64,000 nt of DNA from Riptortus pedestris (Eukaryota > Arthropoda > Insecta > Hemiptera > Alydidae). Each line of letters opens with the position of its first letter. Position 1 is the first letter of the stretch. The position numbers and the translations under genes are program-made. The stretch spans positions 112,649,501 to 112,713,500 of the forward strand of contig CM032231.1 in the NCBI GenBank assembly GCA_019009955.1. The letters are read 5' to 3'. The notes under the pieces were generated by a model. It did no database searches, had not been told where the DNA came from, and was given only the letters and a program-made list of their open reading frames with translations. Below, one piece after another: positions 20,438 to 31,112 of this stretch.

Positions 20438-20985
20438 TTTTCCCAAAATCTCAACCTCTCTCCTTCCTCCTTTGGAACTCCAATGGACTGTGCAATCATA
20501 AAGACGAACTGACAACACTTCTTCAAGACAAAAACATAGACATTGCACTTCTGACTGAAACACATCTTACGAGCCGACACACATTTCACATTGACGGATT
20601 CAAAAGTTACAGGACTGATCATCCGGATGGAACAGCTCATGGAGGTACAGCTGTGCTTGTCAGGGCCAATCTCATTCATTACCTGCTTCCTAATCAGTTC
20701 TCTTCTAACCCTTTCCAAAGCACTACCATACGCCTCCAATCTGCATCCCAACTTCCTATCACTGTGTCGGCAGTATACTGTCCTCCTAACAAATCCGTAT
20801 CGGCACAATTGTTTGAAGACTATTTCAGATACTTGGGTCCTCGATTCATCGCTGGAGGAGACTACAATGCCAAACATTGTCAATGGGGCTGCAGAACATC
20901 GAACACACGTGGACATGCTCTCCTCCAGGCCCTCTCGACCTTTCCTTCTAACGTCCTTACTCCCTCTTCTTGCCCTCAGGCCTTT
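20434..20985 (+). pseudogene. LINE ORF2: APE-type endonuclease
   Basis: ATG at 20434 begins MIFPKSQPLSFLLWNSNGL. The catalytic blocks of an APE-like endonuclease are visible: WNSNGL with its Asn, TETHL with the catalytic Glu, and GGDYNAKHCQWGC with the Asp-Tyr-Asn. The last sense part is GHALLQALSTFPSN. After it a stretch is missing and the frame shifts. The SDH motif that completes the active site is read from the next frame (LDDLSSDHIPVLLL, near 21011-21052). The endonuclease nicks the target DNA; this copy is inactive. Confidence 0.8.
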
Positions 20986-21575
20986 CCCGGATCCCTTCAT
21001 CAGCGTCCACACTAGATGACCTTTCATCCGATCATATTCCTGTCCTTCTTCTTTTCAACTCAAATTCCCAGTTATTCCGATTCCCCGACAAACCGTCCCT
21101 CACACCTGGACCAGTTGATTGGGAATCCTTTCAAACATACATTGTCAAGAATCTTGACCTAAACATTACTTTAAAAACGGAAACAGAGATAGACGATGCA
21201 GTACAACATATAACAGTTACAATTCAAAAATCCCTTCATTTCTCGACTCAAACAAAACCACGGACAAACACAATACCAAAAGAGGCATACCTTCCACTAC
21301 ACTTACGAACTCTACTCCAAGAAAAAAGACGAGCACGACGAATATGGCAAAACACTCAGTATCCTTCTGACAAGACAAAGCTGAACCAACTAACCAAAAA
21401 ACTCAAAACAGAATTAACACTGTACTACAATGATTGTTTTCATTCATACACCAAGAACCTTAACACTCTGACAACTCCTTATGGACAGCCACCAAACGCC
21501 TCCTCTCCTATAAATCCTCCCGTCATCCCATACGTCGTGAGGACGGCACCTGGGCCAGGTCAGATTACGATGTAG
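20986..21575 (+). pseudogene. LINE ORF2: endonuclease end and linker
   Basis: Reads SSASTLDDLSSDHIPVLLLF, the SDH motif, then PGPVDWESFQTYIVKNLDL and a basic linker (RTLLQEKRRARRIWQN). It ends in NPPVIPYVVRTAPGPGQI, where the frame runs out at a TAG at 21573-21575. The continuing sequence is in another frame (next feature). Confidence 0.7.
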
Positions 21576-21577
21576 CA

Positions 21578-21963
21578 ACAACATTTGGTCAACACTTGGC
21601 CAAGGTGTTTACTCCTTACGACGATATCCAAGACCCCCGCCATTCTTCCTTCGTCGCCAATCAACTGGACATACCTCTTCCCTTATCGTTTCCTCCTCCT
21701 GCATTCAATCCCTCTGAAGTCATTAATATCATTAAAAAACTCCCTCCCTGCAAGGCACCAGGTTATGACCTAATTACCTCTCGCATCCTCAAACATCTCC
21801 CGAAAAAAGCTGTCCTCTTTCTCACTTACATCTATAATGCTGTCCTCAGAACAACCTATTTCCCTCTACTCTAGAAATTCTCCGTCATCCATATGATCCC
21901 TAAACCTAAAAAACCGACACAACTCCCTTCTTCTTATCGTCCCATCAATCTCTTCTTCCCATA
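21578..21963 (+). pseudogene. LINE ORF2: reverse transcriptase start, with internal stop
   Basis: The frame reads QHLAKVFTPYDD and later PSEVINIIKKLPPCKAPGYD, the RT0/RT1 blocks with KAPGxD. It ends YFPLL followed by TAG at 21872-21874, where related elements have Trp. After the stop the frame continues KFSVIHMIPKPKKPTQL and SSYRPINLFFP. This is a single nonsense change plus minor damage. Confidence 0.75.
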
Positions 21964-23080
21964 ATGGGAAAGATCCTTGAAAAACTCATTCTTAAACGCC
22001 TGTATCCCCTCCTTGACCCCATACTTCCTCCCCATCAATTTGGTTTCCGTCATTCCCATTCCACAGTCCAGCAATGCCACAGAATAGTCGATTTTATCGC
22101 CTCCTCATTCGAAAACAAGAAGTACTGCAGTGGAGTCTTCCTTGACATATCACAAGCTTTTGATAAGTTGTGGCACCAAGGTTTATTGTCCAAGCTAAAA
22201 ACTACACTCCCATTCACATACTACCTCATCCTCAAATCATATCTTTCCGACAGACATTTCCAAGTTTCATTTGGCTTCTCAGTCTCATCCTTATTCCCCC
22301 AGCTGGCAGGTGTACCACAGGGGGGTATCCTAAGTCCTTTCCTATTCCTTGCCTATACTGTCGACATTCCATCACATCCCGAAACTTCCCTTCTCACGTA
22401 TGCAGATGACACTGCAATCTTGACTTCCAACTCAGACCCAAATATGGCATCGACATCTCTACAAGAACACCTAGCTCTGCTAGAATCCTGGCTGACTCAA
22501 TGGAGGATAAAGGTCAGCAGCAGCAAATCAAGTCATGTAACATTTACCCTCCGATGTTCCATTTGCCCTCCAGTTACACTCAATAGCGCACTAATTCCCC
22601 AAAAATCACAAATTAGGTATCTAGGACTCACATTAGACAAGCGACTAACTTGGAAACCTCACATCACATTAAAAAGACAAAAAGTGAATCGACGGTACAG
22701 ACTTCTACTAAAACTACTTGACAACAGATCTAAACTTTCACTACACAACAAACGACTGATTTATACAACAGTACTCAGACCAATATGGACATACGGACTT
22801 GAACTTTGGGGTTCCACTAAACCTTCAAATTCCTACAAAATCCAAACCCTCCAATCCAGAATTCTCCGCAAAATTACAGATTCCCCATTTTACGTATCCA
22901 ATTTAACTCTCCATAACGACCTCAACATTCCTTTTGTCCATGCCCTCGCAAAATCCCGATATCAGAAATTCCACTCTCTCCTTCCCACACATCCTAATCC
23001 TCTAGTCGAATCACTTTCACCCATATTCCAGAAAACCCAAGACGGCGACTGAAGCGTAAGTGGCCAAGAGATCTCCTTGT
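21964..23080 (+). pseudogene. LINE ORF2: reverse transcriptase palm and C-terminus
   Basis: The longest clean frame (362 residues) contains HQFGFRHSHSTVQQ, FLDISQAFDKLWHQGL (first catalytic Asp), VPQGGILSPFLFL and YADDTAIL (the YADD active site). It then gives IRYLGLTLDKRLTWKPHI and the typical RPIWTYGLELWGS. Near 23036 a one-base change shifts out of PRRRLKRKWPRDLLV, which is the normal Jockey-type C-terminus. Absence of an RNase H domain supports the Jockey clade. Confidence 0.85.
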
Positions 23081-23263
23081 GTAGTGCTCAGAATAACTCC
23101 ATTTAGTACCAGCCAATGTTCCCTCCAATGTGGGTATTGTCAATGGACAACTTCCCACCTCAAGTGAATAATCAAGCCAATTGTAATATCATTCACATCA
23201 TTTGCTTGTAATATGTATAATGTTGTTGCAAATAAACGAATAAACATTTAAAAAAAAAAAATA

Positions 23264-23280
23264 TATTTTAGCAGATTACT
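23264..23280 (+). repeat. target-site duplication, right copy
   Basis: Exact copy of 20015-20031, directly after the LINE poly-A run. Confidence 0.9.
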
Positions 23281-23895
23281 CTTAAGGGAATATCTCCGTT
23301 ACTATACGTTGGTTCGAAAAATTGTATAGAATCAATCTCATTGCAAATTAAATTTACTATAAATATTGTTATACACTTTTATTCTCTATCTTAAATATTA
23401 ACCGAGATATGTGCATTTTTCAGCCTTCCCCCGGTAACCCCCCACTTCCCCAGACAAACCCCCACTTTTACTCGTGTTACTTAAGTAATACTATGTTATA
23501 TATTAATCCACATTATTCAAAGCTTAAATGCCAAATATTGTTTTCCTGAGACCTTTATTATACGAAATAGATGTAATTATGTAGTTACGACCCCCCTCTT
23601 AAATTCTTGAACTACTTAAATTTGATTAATTGAGATAAGAATTATTCTGATTCATTATAAATTACAGTACTACGTATAGTACATAGTTTTCAATAAAATT
23701 AATATGTTATATTCTGATATACTTCAGTTATTATTTTTCTTTCCAGTGAGAGGTTGGCAGACCTGTTTGTTTACATTTGCAACATTTCCCGCCGGCAGGG
23801 GATATCCCCCCTTAAGGGAAATCTGCTAGGATTTTGAATGGACCTCATTTTCATCTCTCCTGGGTAGGATCGATTGGGAAATCTGGTAAAAAGTA
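23281..23895 (-). mobile_element. HINE-like element that hosts the LINE (C-type), plus tail remnant
   Basis: The host of the LINE: 20017-20031 and this part together begin TTTTAGCAGATTACTCTTAAGGG. They jump directly to core sequence (ATCTCCGTTACTATACG), so tail and microsatellite are missing. Core, A-like module and the C module (TTACAGTACTACG, CAGACCTGTTTGTTTACA) follow. The canonical 5' end is absent. A tail and hairpin piece (CCCTTAAGGGAAATCTGCTA and GAATGGACCTCATTTTCATC) lies at 23808-23875. Confidence 0.65.
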
Positions 23896-24709
23896 TAAAA
23901 CTTCACAGCTGTAGGTTTTCCAATTACCCTTATTTTTTTAAAAAATAACTAATCACTAACAATTAAAGTCATATTTGCATTTTGTCCTTGTGATGGAGCT
24001 CCCGAGTGTCTAGTTTTTTTTAGTCCAAATTAGTATTTCATTAAGGCTTTGATCATGGACCAACAACCTCGTACATCAAAAGGCTTGGGTTTTCTCCAAG
24101 AGTAATTGCTTGAGGTGACAACTTCAGAAATCCACTTTTATATTCCTTGAGCCGTGATTGTTTTTTTAATTCAACATGTAAATTGTTAACAGTTATTCAG
24201 TGGCATCAGAGAGATTCTCATTCAAAGTGATAGTTGACTCTTCTCCATTGCTAATATTTTTATAAAATTCTCTTAGTTCTTCTTTTAGTAAATAATCATT
24301 AAAATCAGCATCTGAATAATCTCCTTTTTTATAGCTGAATTCAATGTCACTGCATCCGACTAATATTTCCCATTTTTAGATTCCCTCATTCCAAAATTCA
24401 GCGAATTTGTTACACAAAATATGTTTTTCAATAAAAAAAATGTCATACAAATAAAAAAATAAATACAAATGTAACATACCACACGAAACATTTAAATGAA
24501 AAATTATACTCATAAGAGAAAATTATATGTCTGAATTATATAAAATACAGAACCACCTTATTTAATTTTTAACTTAATAAGAAGTGTTGGTCTAATGAAC
24601 CATACAATTATCTGTTGTTATGGGGTGGATTGAAATGAAATCTATTTATTTTTATTATTATTTATTTGTTTCTGTTAATTGTTAACATAATATAATAGAA
24701 AACATCAAA
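23896..24709. other. AT-rich interval without recognised feature
   Basis: No reading frame, repeat or RNA could be supported here. Confidence 0.5.
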
Positions 24710-24890
24710 TTTTTTTTCTATAAAAAATTTACTAATATTAATTTAATTTTTTTTTCTATAAAAAATTTACTAATATTAATCTAATTTTTTTTTCTATAAA
24801 AAATTTACTAATATTAATTTAATTTTTTTTCTATAAAAAATTTACTAATATTAATTTAATTTTTTTTTCTATAAAAAATATACTAATACC
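24709..24890 (+). repeat. 38-bp tandem repeat, about 4.6 copies
   Basis: Unit CTATAAAAAATTTACTAATA, then TTAATTTAATTTTTTTTT. Unit starts lie at 24718, 24756, 24794, 24831 and 24869, which gives periods of 38, 38, 37 and 38 bp. Confidence 0.9.
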
Positions 24891-25700
24891 AATGTTCCAT
24901 GAATATATTTTATAAAATCTGGCAATTTAATAATTATGTATTATAAATTAATTTTGTTAACAATCTTAATACCAGTCTAAATATATAATATGCATTTTTA
25001 ATTTATTGCCATACTTTGGTATTAGTCTAAATATCATGTGATCCTGATGATAAATTATTTTTGAATTACTTTAATGACAAATATTTTGTAGTTTTATTTA
25101 GTAATTGTTGAAAATATTTCTAATTATATAAAAATATGTAGGTCGATTGTGTGTCTCTTCTTTCCTGTATTGCATATTGTTGTACATTGATGTAGTTGTG
25201 ATGTAGATTCTGTTCCGTAATAAAGTGTGTCGGCCAAGTGTTTTTAGATACTTATATATAATATGTATTAAAAACCTTATTTCCAAGAGTAATTCAACAA
25301 TTTTGGTAGTAGGATAGGATGTTTATGGGTATGGTCACCCAGACCATTCTTTGCCCTTAAGGGATCGCATACATTGGTTACAACTATAAAGAGTGAAGTA
25401 CAAAGAAATATAATATGCACTTATCTTACCATATATCAGCTACACAGCTACTTTAGGGCAAGGCTCATGCTCCCATCATTATCCAACACCAGGCTGCCCC
25501 CACTTTTATGTTGCCATTGGTCTCCCAGGCTGACTAAGGTTGATAGGGGTTGAGGGTGCTAGGCCCAAACCTGGGTAAAGGCTGGAGAAATGACTTTGGT
25601 TTGGCTGCATGATTTTTAGGGTGCTGAACCCAAATATGATACTTAAAAACATCTATCACCCGTCATTTTCCCACATTTTATAAATAAACTTATTAAAATA
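24891..25700. other. AT-rich interval without recognised feature
   Basis: Includes a less AT-rich piece at 25440-25620 (CCAACACCAGGCTGCCCCC). This could be a repeat, but no homology was recognised. Confidence 0.45.
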
Positions 25701-25712
25701 ATTTTTTTTTAT

Positions 25713-26170
25713 AGAATTTAACAGATTTCAATCATAGACACTTAATGACAAGGACTGATAACCCTATATCCAAATACTGCAACAAACACCTTACGATAAA
25801 ACACATACTGACAGACTGCATCCAACGAAAAAAACTTCCCATACCGTACTATAAGACAGAACTATTAACTGACAGCAGCCAATATATTCCACAAATACTA
25901 ACATATCTTAAACATATAAACATTTACAAAAACATATAGTATAAAATAGAATAGGTCTACAGCATACTTAAAAAGATTTAAAAGGGATGGCTTTTATTAT
26001 ATTCATTTAGACAAAGCATAGATATGAGAAACAATCAGATATTTAAGAAATATTTTCCATAATATAAAAATAAAATACAACAAAGGTAATTGCATGAAGG
26101 AATAAATATATTATTCTAACTACCCCTTAACAATTAGAGAGCTAGCCAATCACCATCGATGTGGGACACA
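25713..26170 (+). mobile_element. LINE 3' fragment (zinc-finger tail region)
   Basis: The frame reads NRHLMTRTDNPISKYCNKHL, then TIKHILTDC. The Cys-x-x-Asn/Cys...His-x-x-x-x-Cys pattern (YCNKHLTIKHILTDC) is the short Cys/His motif that follows the RNase H or reverse transcriptase in I- and Jockey-type LINEs. It ends in AATAAATAAAAAG near 26175. Strongly 5'-truncated. Confidence 0.6.
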
Positions 26171-26284
26171 AACCAAATAAATAAAAAGATTTTATATAGT
26201 TTAAATAATGGACATAGAGGGCATTGGTAGCACTGATGATTGTATTTGCAGAATTAGCCTGTGAGAGTCGTTAAAAATCTGGCG

Positions 26285-26928
26285 AGAAGAACATTCAGTG
26301 CAAAAATCATGTAGATCCAAAAAAGTGCTCCTACCACCTCTACGTAAAAAAATAGGCCCAATGAAACAGTTTGTAGAGGCTTTGCTTAAAGATGGACCAT
26401 GTTTCAAGTATCTCTGCCAACAGTTTCTTCACCATTCAGAAGCTAAACTAAAAAAAGGCATCTTTTTTAGACCTGACATTTGAAAATCGATGTTTGATAC
26501 CCACAATAACCTTAAATGAGAAAGAAGCGTGGGTGTTATTCATGCAAGTAGTTAAAGAGTTCTTAGGAAAGGGAAATATGTTTCCAGGATATGTTTCTAT
26601 TGTTCCTAATATGTTAAACAAGTTTAAAAACTAAATTTAAAATTTAGGGTGTTTGATGAACCTGAAAGTTCACTTTTTAAACAGCCAGGTAGATTATTTC
26701 CATAAGAATTCGGGAGATGTTAGTAAAGAGCAAGGCGAGCATTTTTACCAGGACATTAAAGTAATGGAAATAAGCTACCAGGGCCGCTGGAGCACGAACA
26801 TGATGGGGGACTACTGTTGGTCACTTCACTTAGAAGTTCAGCAAGCAACTCATTGCAGAAAAGACTATGCAAGAGGCTTCAATGAAAAAAGAAAAACAAA
26901 GTGTAAACCAATTCTTGCTGACAAGTGA
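26285..26928 (+). pseudogene. remnant of a conserved repeat-associated arthropod ORF
   Basis: Two frames with one broken stretch between them. 26298-26483 reads KKVLLPPLRKKIGPMKQFVE, then ALLKDGPCFKYLCQQF and EAKLKKGIFFRPDI. 26500-26632 reads TLNEKEAWVLFMQVVKEFLG. 26653-26928 reads NLKVHFLNSQVDYFHKNSGD, VSKEQGEHFYQDIKVME and YQGRWSTNMMGDYCWSL. This order matches a protein segment that I recall as multi-copy in arthropod genomes (KVHFLxSHLDFFPxNxGxVSxEQGERFHQDI... YQGRWNxxMMADYCW). I do not know its function; it is probably part of a mobile element. Stops between the blocks show decay. Confidence 0.6.
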
Positions 26929-26929
26929 A

Positions 26930-27639
26930 ACCTGTATTAGCACATTATATCATTGTTGAAAATAGCCTACTATAAATACAAGCCATGCTTATGATGTAAA
27001 ATAGTGTTTACTTTCCCATATACTGACTAGAGGTTTTATACTATATAATAAATAGCAGATTGCTCAAAAATTATGGGTGATAAAAAAAAACTAAAGCCAG
27101 ATTTGTATTCCTTAAAAAACTTCTATAAGGATCAGATAGCAAAGTAAAGAATGTTTTTCAAAACATTTTTTATGTTGGCCTGTGTAATTTTTGAAACTTT
27201 ATAGAGCAGTCTTAGAATGTTGTAAAGCAATAACTAATTTTATACTTAAATGGAGTTTACTGGAAAGCATATTTTATTATGTGTCTTCGGTGATAATTTG
27301 AAAAAGTCCATTATGACAAAGTAAGCAGTCTTCCCAAACACTGGAATGACACACACACATAATATATTACACACTCTCTGTAAAAGTCCAATGTACCCAA
27401 TAGTTTAAATTTGAGCTGGGCATAAGGATATTTTGCACCGTTTACTTACTGAATCCAATAAAAGTATTTTAAGCCACTAAAAAAACTCTTCAGGCTTCAC
27501 CAACACCCTTTATTATTTTAGACCAATGTTTCGCCCTCCTGGGAATTTACAATGCTTAGTTTAAAATTATTCTCCTAAGTAAAATTAAACATAAAAACCT
27601 AGGAGAATAAGTACTTATGATTATTAGCCTTAGCCAATG
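26930..27639. other. interval without recognised gene
   Basis: AT-rich. A piece at about 27500-27620 (CCAATGTTTCGCCCTCCTGG) is similar to 63200-63225, see the feature there. Confidence 0.5.
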
Positions 27640-27790
27640 TGTTTTAAAATAAGACGTTGTGATACAGAATGATATTGAGAATATCAGATGAGTGAAAGAA
27701 GTGGTTTACTGAAAGCTGAAAACTAAATACTACAAATAACTCTGTTAATATTTGTTTTAAAACGAAATATACAGAAATCTAATTGTAGGA
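27640..27790 (+). mobile_element. HINE-like fragment, degraded
   Basis: GAAAGAAGTGGTTTACTGAA, AGCTGAAAACTAAATACTAC and AATAACTCTGTTAATATTTG follow the A-type module into the core. Both ends are missing. Confidence 0.45.
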
Positions 27791-28017
27791 AACAACTTTG
27801 ACAACAATACTTTTACAGGCAAAGCATAATAATTTAAATATTTATATATTCCCTTTCTCTAATCATCCATTCATAATTCAATTTCAACCATTAACAAACA
27901 TGATTAATCTAATATAATTTGTAATATAACTCAAGGATTAAGATTTTACGTTCTTGGCTCAAGAATGTTTAATCTATGTCCACAGTGTCATTCCACATTG
28001 AATATCATATTCATTTA

Positions 28018-28402
28018 GGGCTGAAATTGGACTTGGAGTAGGAGCGGATTCAAAAATTAAAAATATCTCTGTTATTATGTGTCGTATCGAAAAATGGTAT
28101 AATAGAACCAAACTTGTTAAAAATTTAATTTTCTACAATTGTAGTTCGATATATTTTTTTCTTATTTTGAATTTTAGGGGAGGTGTTTGTATTTTTTGTT
28201 TCTAATATTCAGTAAATCTCCTCTTATAATCATTTGGATTTTACTTTAAGTAACTAAGTTAAAAACGATCTCATTTCCAGTGTACATTTCAATTTCTGTT
28301 TATGCAGGCTGCTTACTATGAGTGAGATGAAATGACCAGTGTGACTTTCCAGTGGTTGGGAATTCTGTTTAATATACACAGCCCTGTGTGATGGATTTTC
28401 TT
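28018..28402 (-). mobile_element. HINE-like fragment, A-type, degraded
   Basis: Starts in the core (GGGCTGAAATTGGACTTGG) and ends ACAGCCCTGTGTGATGGATT, the family 5' end in reverse. Confidence 0.55.
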
Positions 28403-28478
28403 TTGAATAAATCAGTCCTATTGAGCAATGAATAAAACTAAAAAGTTATGTTATTCATTGAATGAACAGATAATGAAA

Positions 28479-28479
<1 letters not shown>

Positions 28480-28541
<62 letters not shown>
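28480..28541. repeat. (AT)n microsatellite
   Basis: An uninterrupted AT run of about 60 bp; no HINE-like sequence adjoins it. Confidence 0.9.
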
Positions 28542-28542
<1 letters not shown>

Positions 28543-29353
28543 CAGAACAAAATAAAAGTTTTATTTATTAATCTTAATTAAATTTTGCCCAACACTGCTT
28601 TGTACACAGAAGTACTCTGTTTGGACATAAAGTCATTAGACTCATGACAGAAAAGAATAAGGATGATGACGACCATTAATGTCTTTTAATTTATTCCTAG
28701 CAGGCTTATGGCAGTCAGATACAGTGAAATTTTGTTAAAACTACATGCAGGCTCATCATATCATCAAGTTGAAAGTAGTGTGGGTGTTTGAGATGGCATT
28801 AAGGTTTTTAAATGCCTAAGCTAACATAAATTCATAACCACTTGTGCTATTTAATCTCATTTTGGAAATATTTACCTGTAACCATAAGATCACAAAAATT
28901 TGCAAAGAATTTAATAAATTTTCTTCATCACTATAAATTTATAAAAGTGTAACAGGCGGACTATGGTCTTGGCCAATAATGCCATTCACACAGCAACATC
29001 ACAAGACAGATATGTATTTACTTTTTTTTTTTTTTTTTTTAATATGAAATGGAAAAATATAGGGAAACATTCATTTGGAGCTGTTTTTTGGAACTGAGAA
29101 AAAATGAATTACCATGAATACAAATTGTTATTGCTTGACAATTCAATAATGGAAGTGTTTAATTGAAAAGTGTATCATGCAACTTTGCTAAGTTCTAAAA
29201 GCTCAGGTCTTTTGCTGTGGTTTAGAGATGAAATTCAAGAATTTTCAGATTTAAATTTATATATACTGGTTAGATGGAGAGAATGTTGTTAAGTACAGAT
29301 GTAGATTCTGTAACACTAACAAATTTCTATAATTCTTTGAAAACACTTTCTAT
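28542..29353. other. interval without recognised feature
   Basis: AT-rich, with a T18 run at 29022-29040. Confidence 0.5.
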
Positions 29354-29985
29354 TTTAGCAGATCTCCCTTAAGGGAAATCAGCTATTGAGGTCCTACTCA
29401 TAACACGATTTTCAAAAAATTTCCTCAGATGTCCATTGATCTTATCTCAGATATTACGGAGGTCCTTTCAAAATTGTATATACACATAGATTTTACTAAT
29501 TGTCTGTTAATGCTCTAGCGTCATTTTTGTTTAATTGTTACAAAACTCAAATTTTAAACATTATATGTGAAAATAAAGTTCAAGTTCGTTAAAATCGGAA
29601 AGGGGGGGAGGGGCAGGGTTTAGAGGGGGAAATTTTGAAAATTCAAAATGTCCCCGCTATTATGCATCAGATTGAAAATTGTATAGAACAAATCTTATTG
29701 CAAATGTAATGTTCTATAAATGTTGTTATAATTATATATACAATATCTTGATTATTAACCGAGATATTTGCAGTTTCTAGTTTTCGGTCTTCAGTAAATC
29801 CCCAGTCCTGCTCATGACAAATTAACAATAATCTCTTTTTTTTATGAAGCACTTTATTTGAAGGCTAAATACCAAACACTGTTCGCATTGAACTTTTACG
29901 TTTTGGGATAACTGCAAATACGTGACACACACACACACCTGGGGAATCTGCATAGTTAATGCAGCCCCTGCGTGATGGACTTTTT
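29354..29985 (-). mobile_element. HINE-like copy, full length, A-type
   Basis: Ends TTTTAGCAGATCTCCCTTAA and GCAGCCCCTGCGTGATGGAC. The AT microsatellite is nearly lost (29478-29490). The tail, CTGTTAATGCTCTAGCG, core and A module are in normal order. Confidence 0.8.
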
Positions 29986-30929
29986 AAGACTGACCACTTC
30001 TTAGGCTAAAAGGATTTTTTATGCTTCAAGTTTTGTAGGATTAGTAATCAGTTTTAAAGTAGTTATTTCACAGAAACCAAAAAAAATTAAATAAAATTAT
30101 TGATTTGAAATGTTCGATTTCATATCACTGTTGAGCAACATTAGCTGTAAATAACAATCACCAGAAGTATAGAAATACTAATTTTGGTCTGCTAGTTTGG
30201 GTATCGAAAAATTGAAAACTGATGTTTTTGAAAGAGACCTTTTAGTGATTTTTGCCAACTTTTGCTCAAAGTACTTCTGATTCTGGGCTACTTCTTGGTC
30301 AAGTGAGAGAATGTCTATATCATCATATGCAAAAGTTCAATGCTTGCTGCAAAATGATCATCCTTATGCTCATCTTGAAACTTGAGCAACCTGTTTTTGC
30401 CTCATTATTCAAGAATTGTTACTCATTGGAAGCCAGTTATTGATGAGCTCTCCTCTCCCTAGGTTACAATGCCAGCAACGGGCCCTTGGTACTGCCTTAA
30501 AGTCACATCCAGGGTCCAGCCAAGGATGAGGTTGTAGTTCCACACAGGTTGGTAGCCATGCTACCTGGAGGTAACTATGGAAAATAAAAAGAAAACTCAT
30601 CAGCAGTTCATTCTGGTATATTGAAATGTCAACATGCACTAGTTTTCTCGGCCCCAGTCTTACCTTAATGAAATTCTCAAAGTAACTATCATTCTTTAAC
30701 AGAAACTCTACAAAAATCTCGCATTCATTCATTCATCAATAGAACAAATTTCTGATGGTGCAGGACAATTTGAAGATCATGGAAGTATTTTTTTAGTAGA
30801 ACTTAACCTTAAGACCAATGCATTTTATTGTTAACCAGTGCCGTGAAATACATGTGTCCTGAAAATACTTTTTATTTTTGTATTTTATTATTTGGTAAAT
30901 AGTATTACAGATATATATTTATTAAAGCA
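29986..30929. other. interval without recognised feature
   Basis: On the minus strand 30409-30732 has an open frame ending ELQPHPWLDPGCDF... and CWHCNLGRGELINNWL. It looks unlike random sequence but I cannot name the family. Confidence 0.4.
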
Positions 30930-31112
30930 TTGGCTTTAATCTCACATGGTAAACCTTGAGTGGCGAGTTCAATTCCTGCCTGGGCAATGGAAATTTATTT
31001 AGTGACAGACTCACTAAATAAAAGTCCCACCCTGGCTAGAAAAGGGTGGTAACCTGTAGATAACCTGTCTCAATTAGCCATAGTAGCGAAAATTGGACCT
31101 TAATAAATAATT
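30930..31112 (+). mobile_element. tRNA-derived SINE
   Basis: TTAATCTCACATGGTAAACC, then GAGTTCAATTCCTGCCTGG (B box) and the body block CCCACCCTGGCTAGAAAAGG, ending TTAATAAATAAT. The first part of the tRNA-like head is missing. Confidence 0.8.

Larger units (their letters stand above)
20032..23263 (+). mobile_element. Jockey-clade LINE, 5'-truncated, with target duplication
   Basis: A 3.2 kb non-LTR retrotransposon flanked by a 17-bp duplication and ending in a poly-A run (23250-23261). It begins inside ORF1 and continues through the endonuclease and reverse transcriptase. No RNase H domain follows the reverse transcriptase, and the C-terminal residues resemble those of Jockey-type elements. 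Truncation at the 5' end and a poly-A tail with a duplication indicate target-primed insertion. The target is a HINE-like element. Confidence 0.9.

Noticed and set aside
20254..21027. A 257-residue minus-strand frame
   Set aside because: It is the antisense of the LINE endonuclease, whose motifs are clear on the plus strand.
30409..30732. Minus-strand frame of 107 residues as a gene
   Set aside because: Composition is not random-looking, but no domain or splice structure could be shown.
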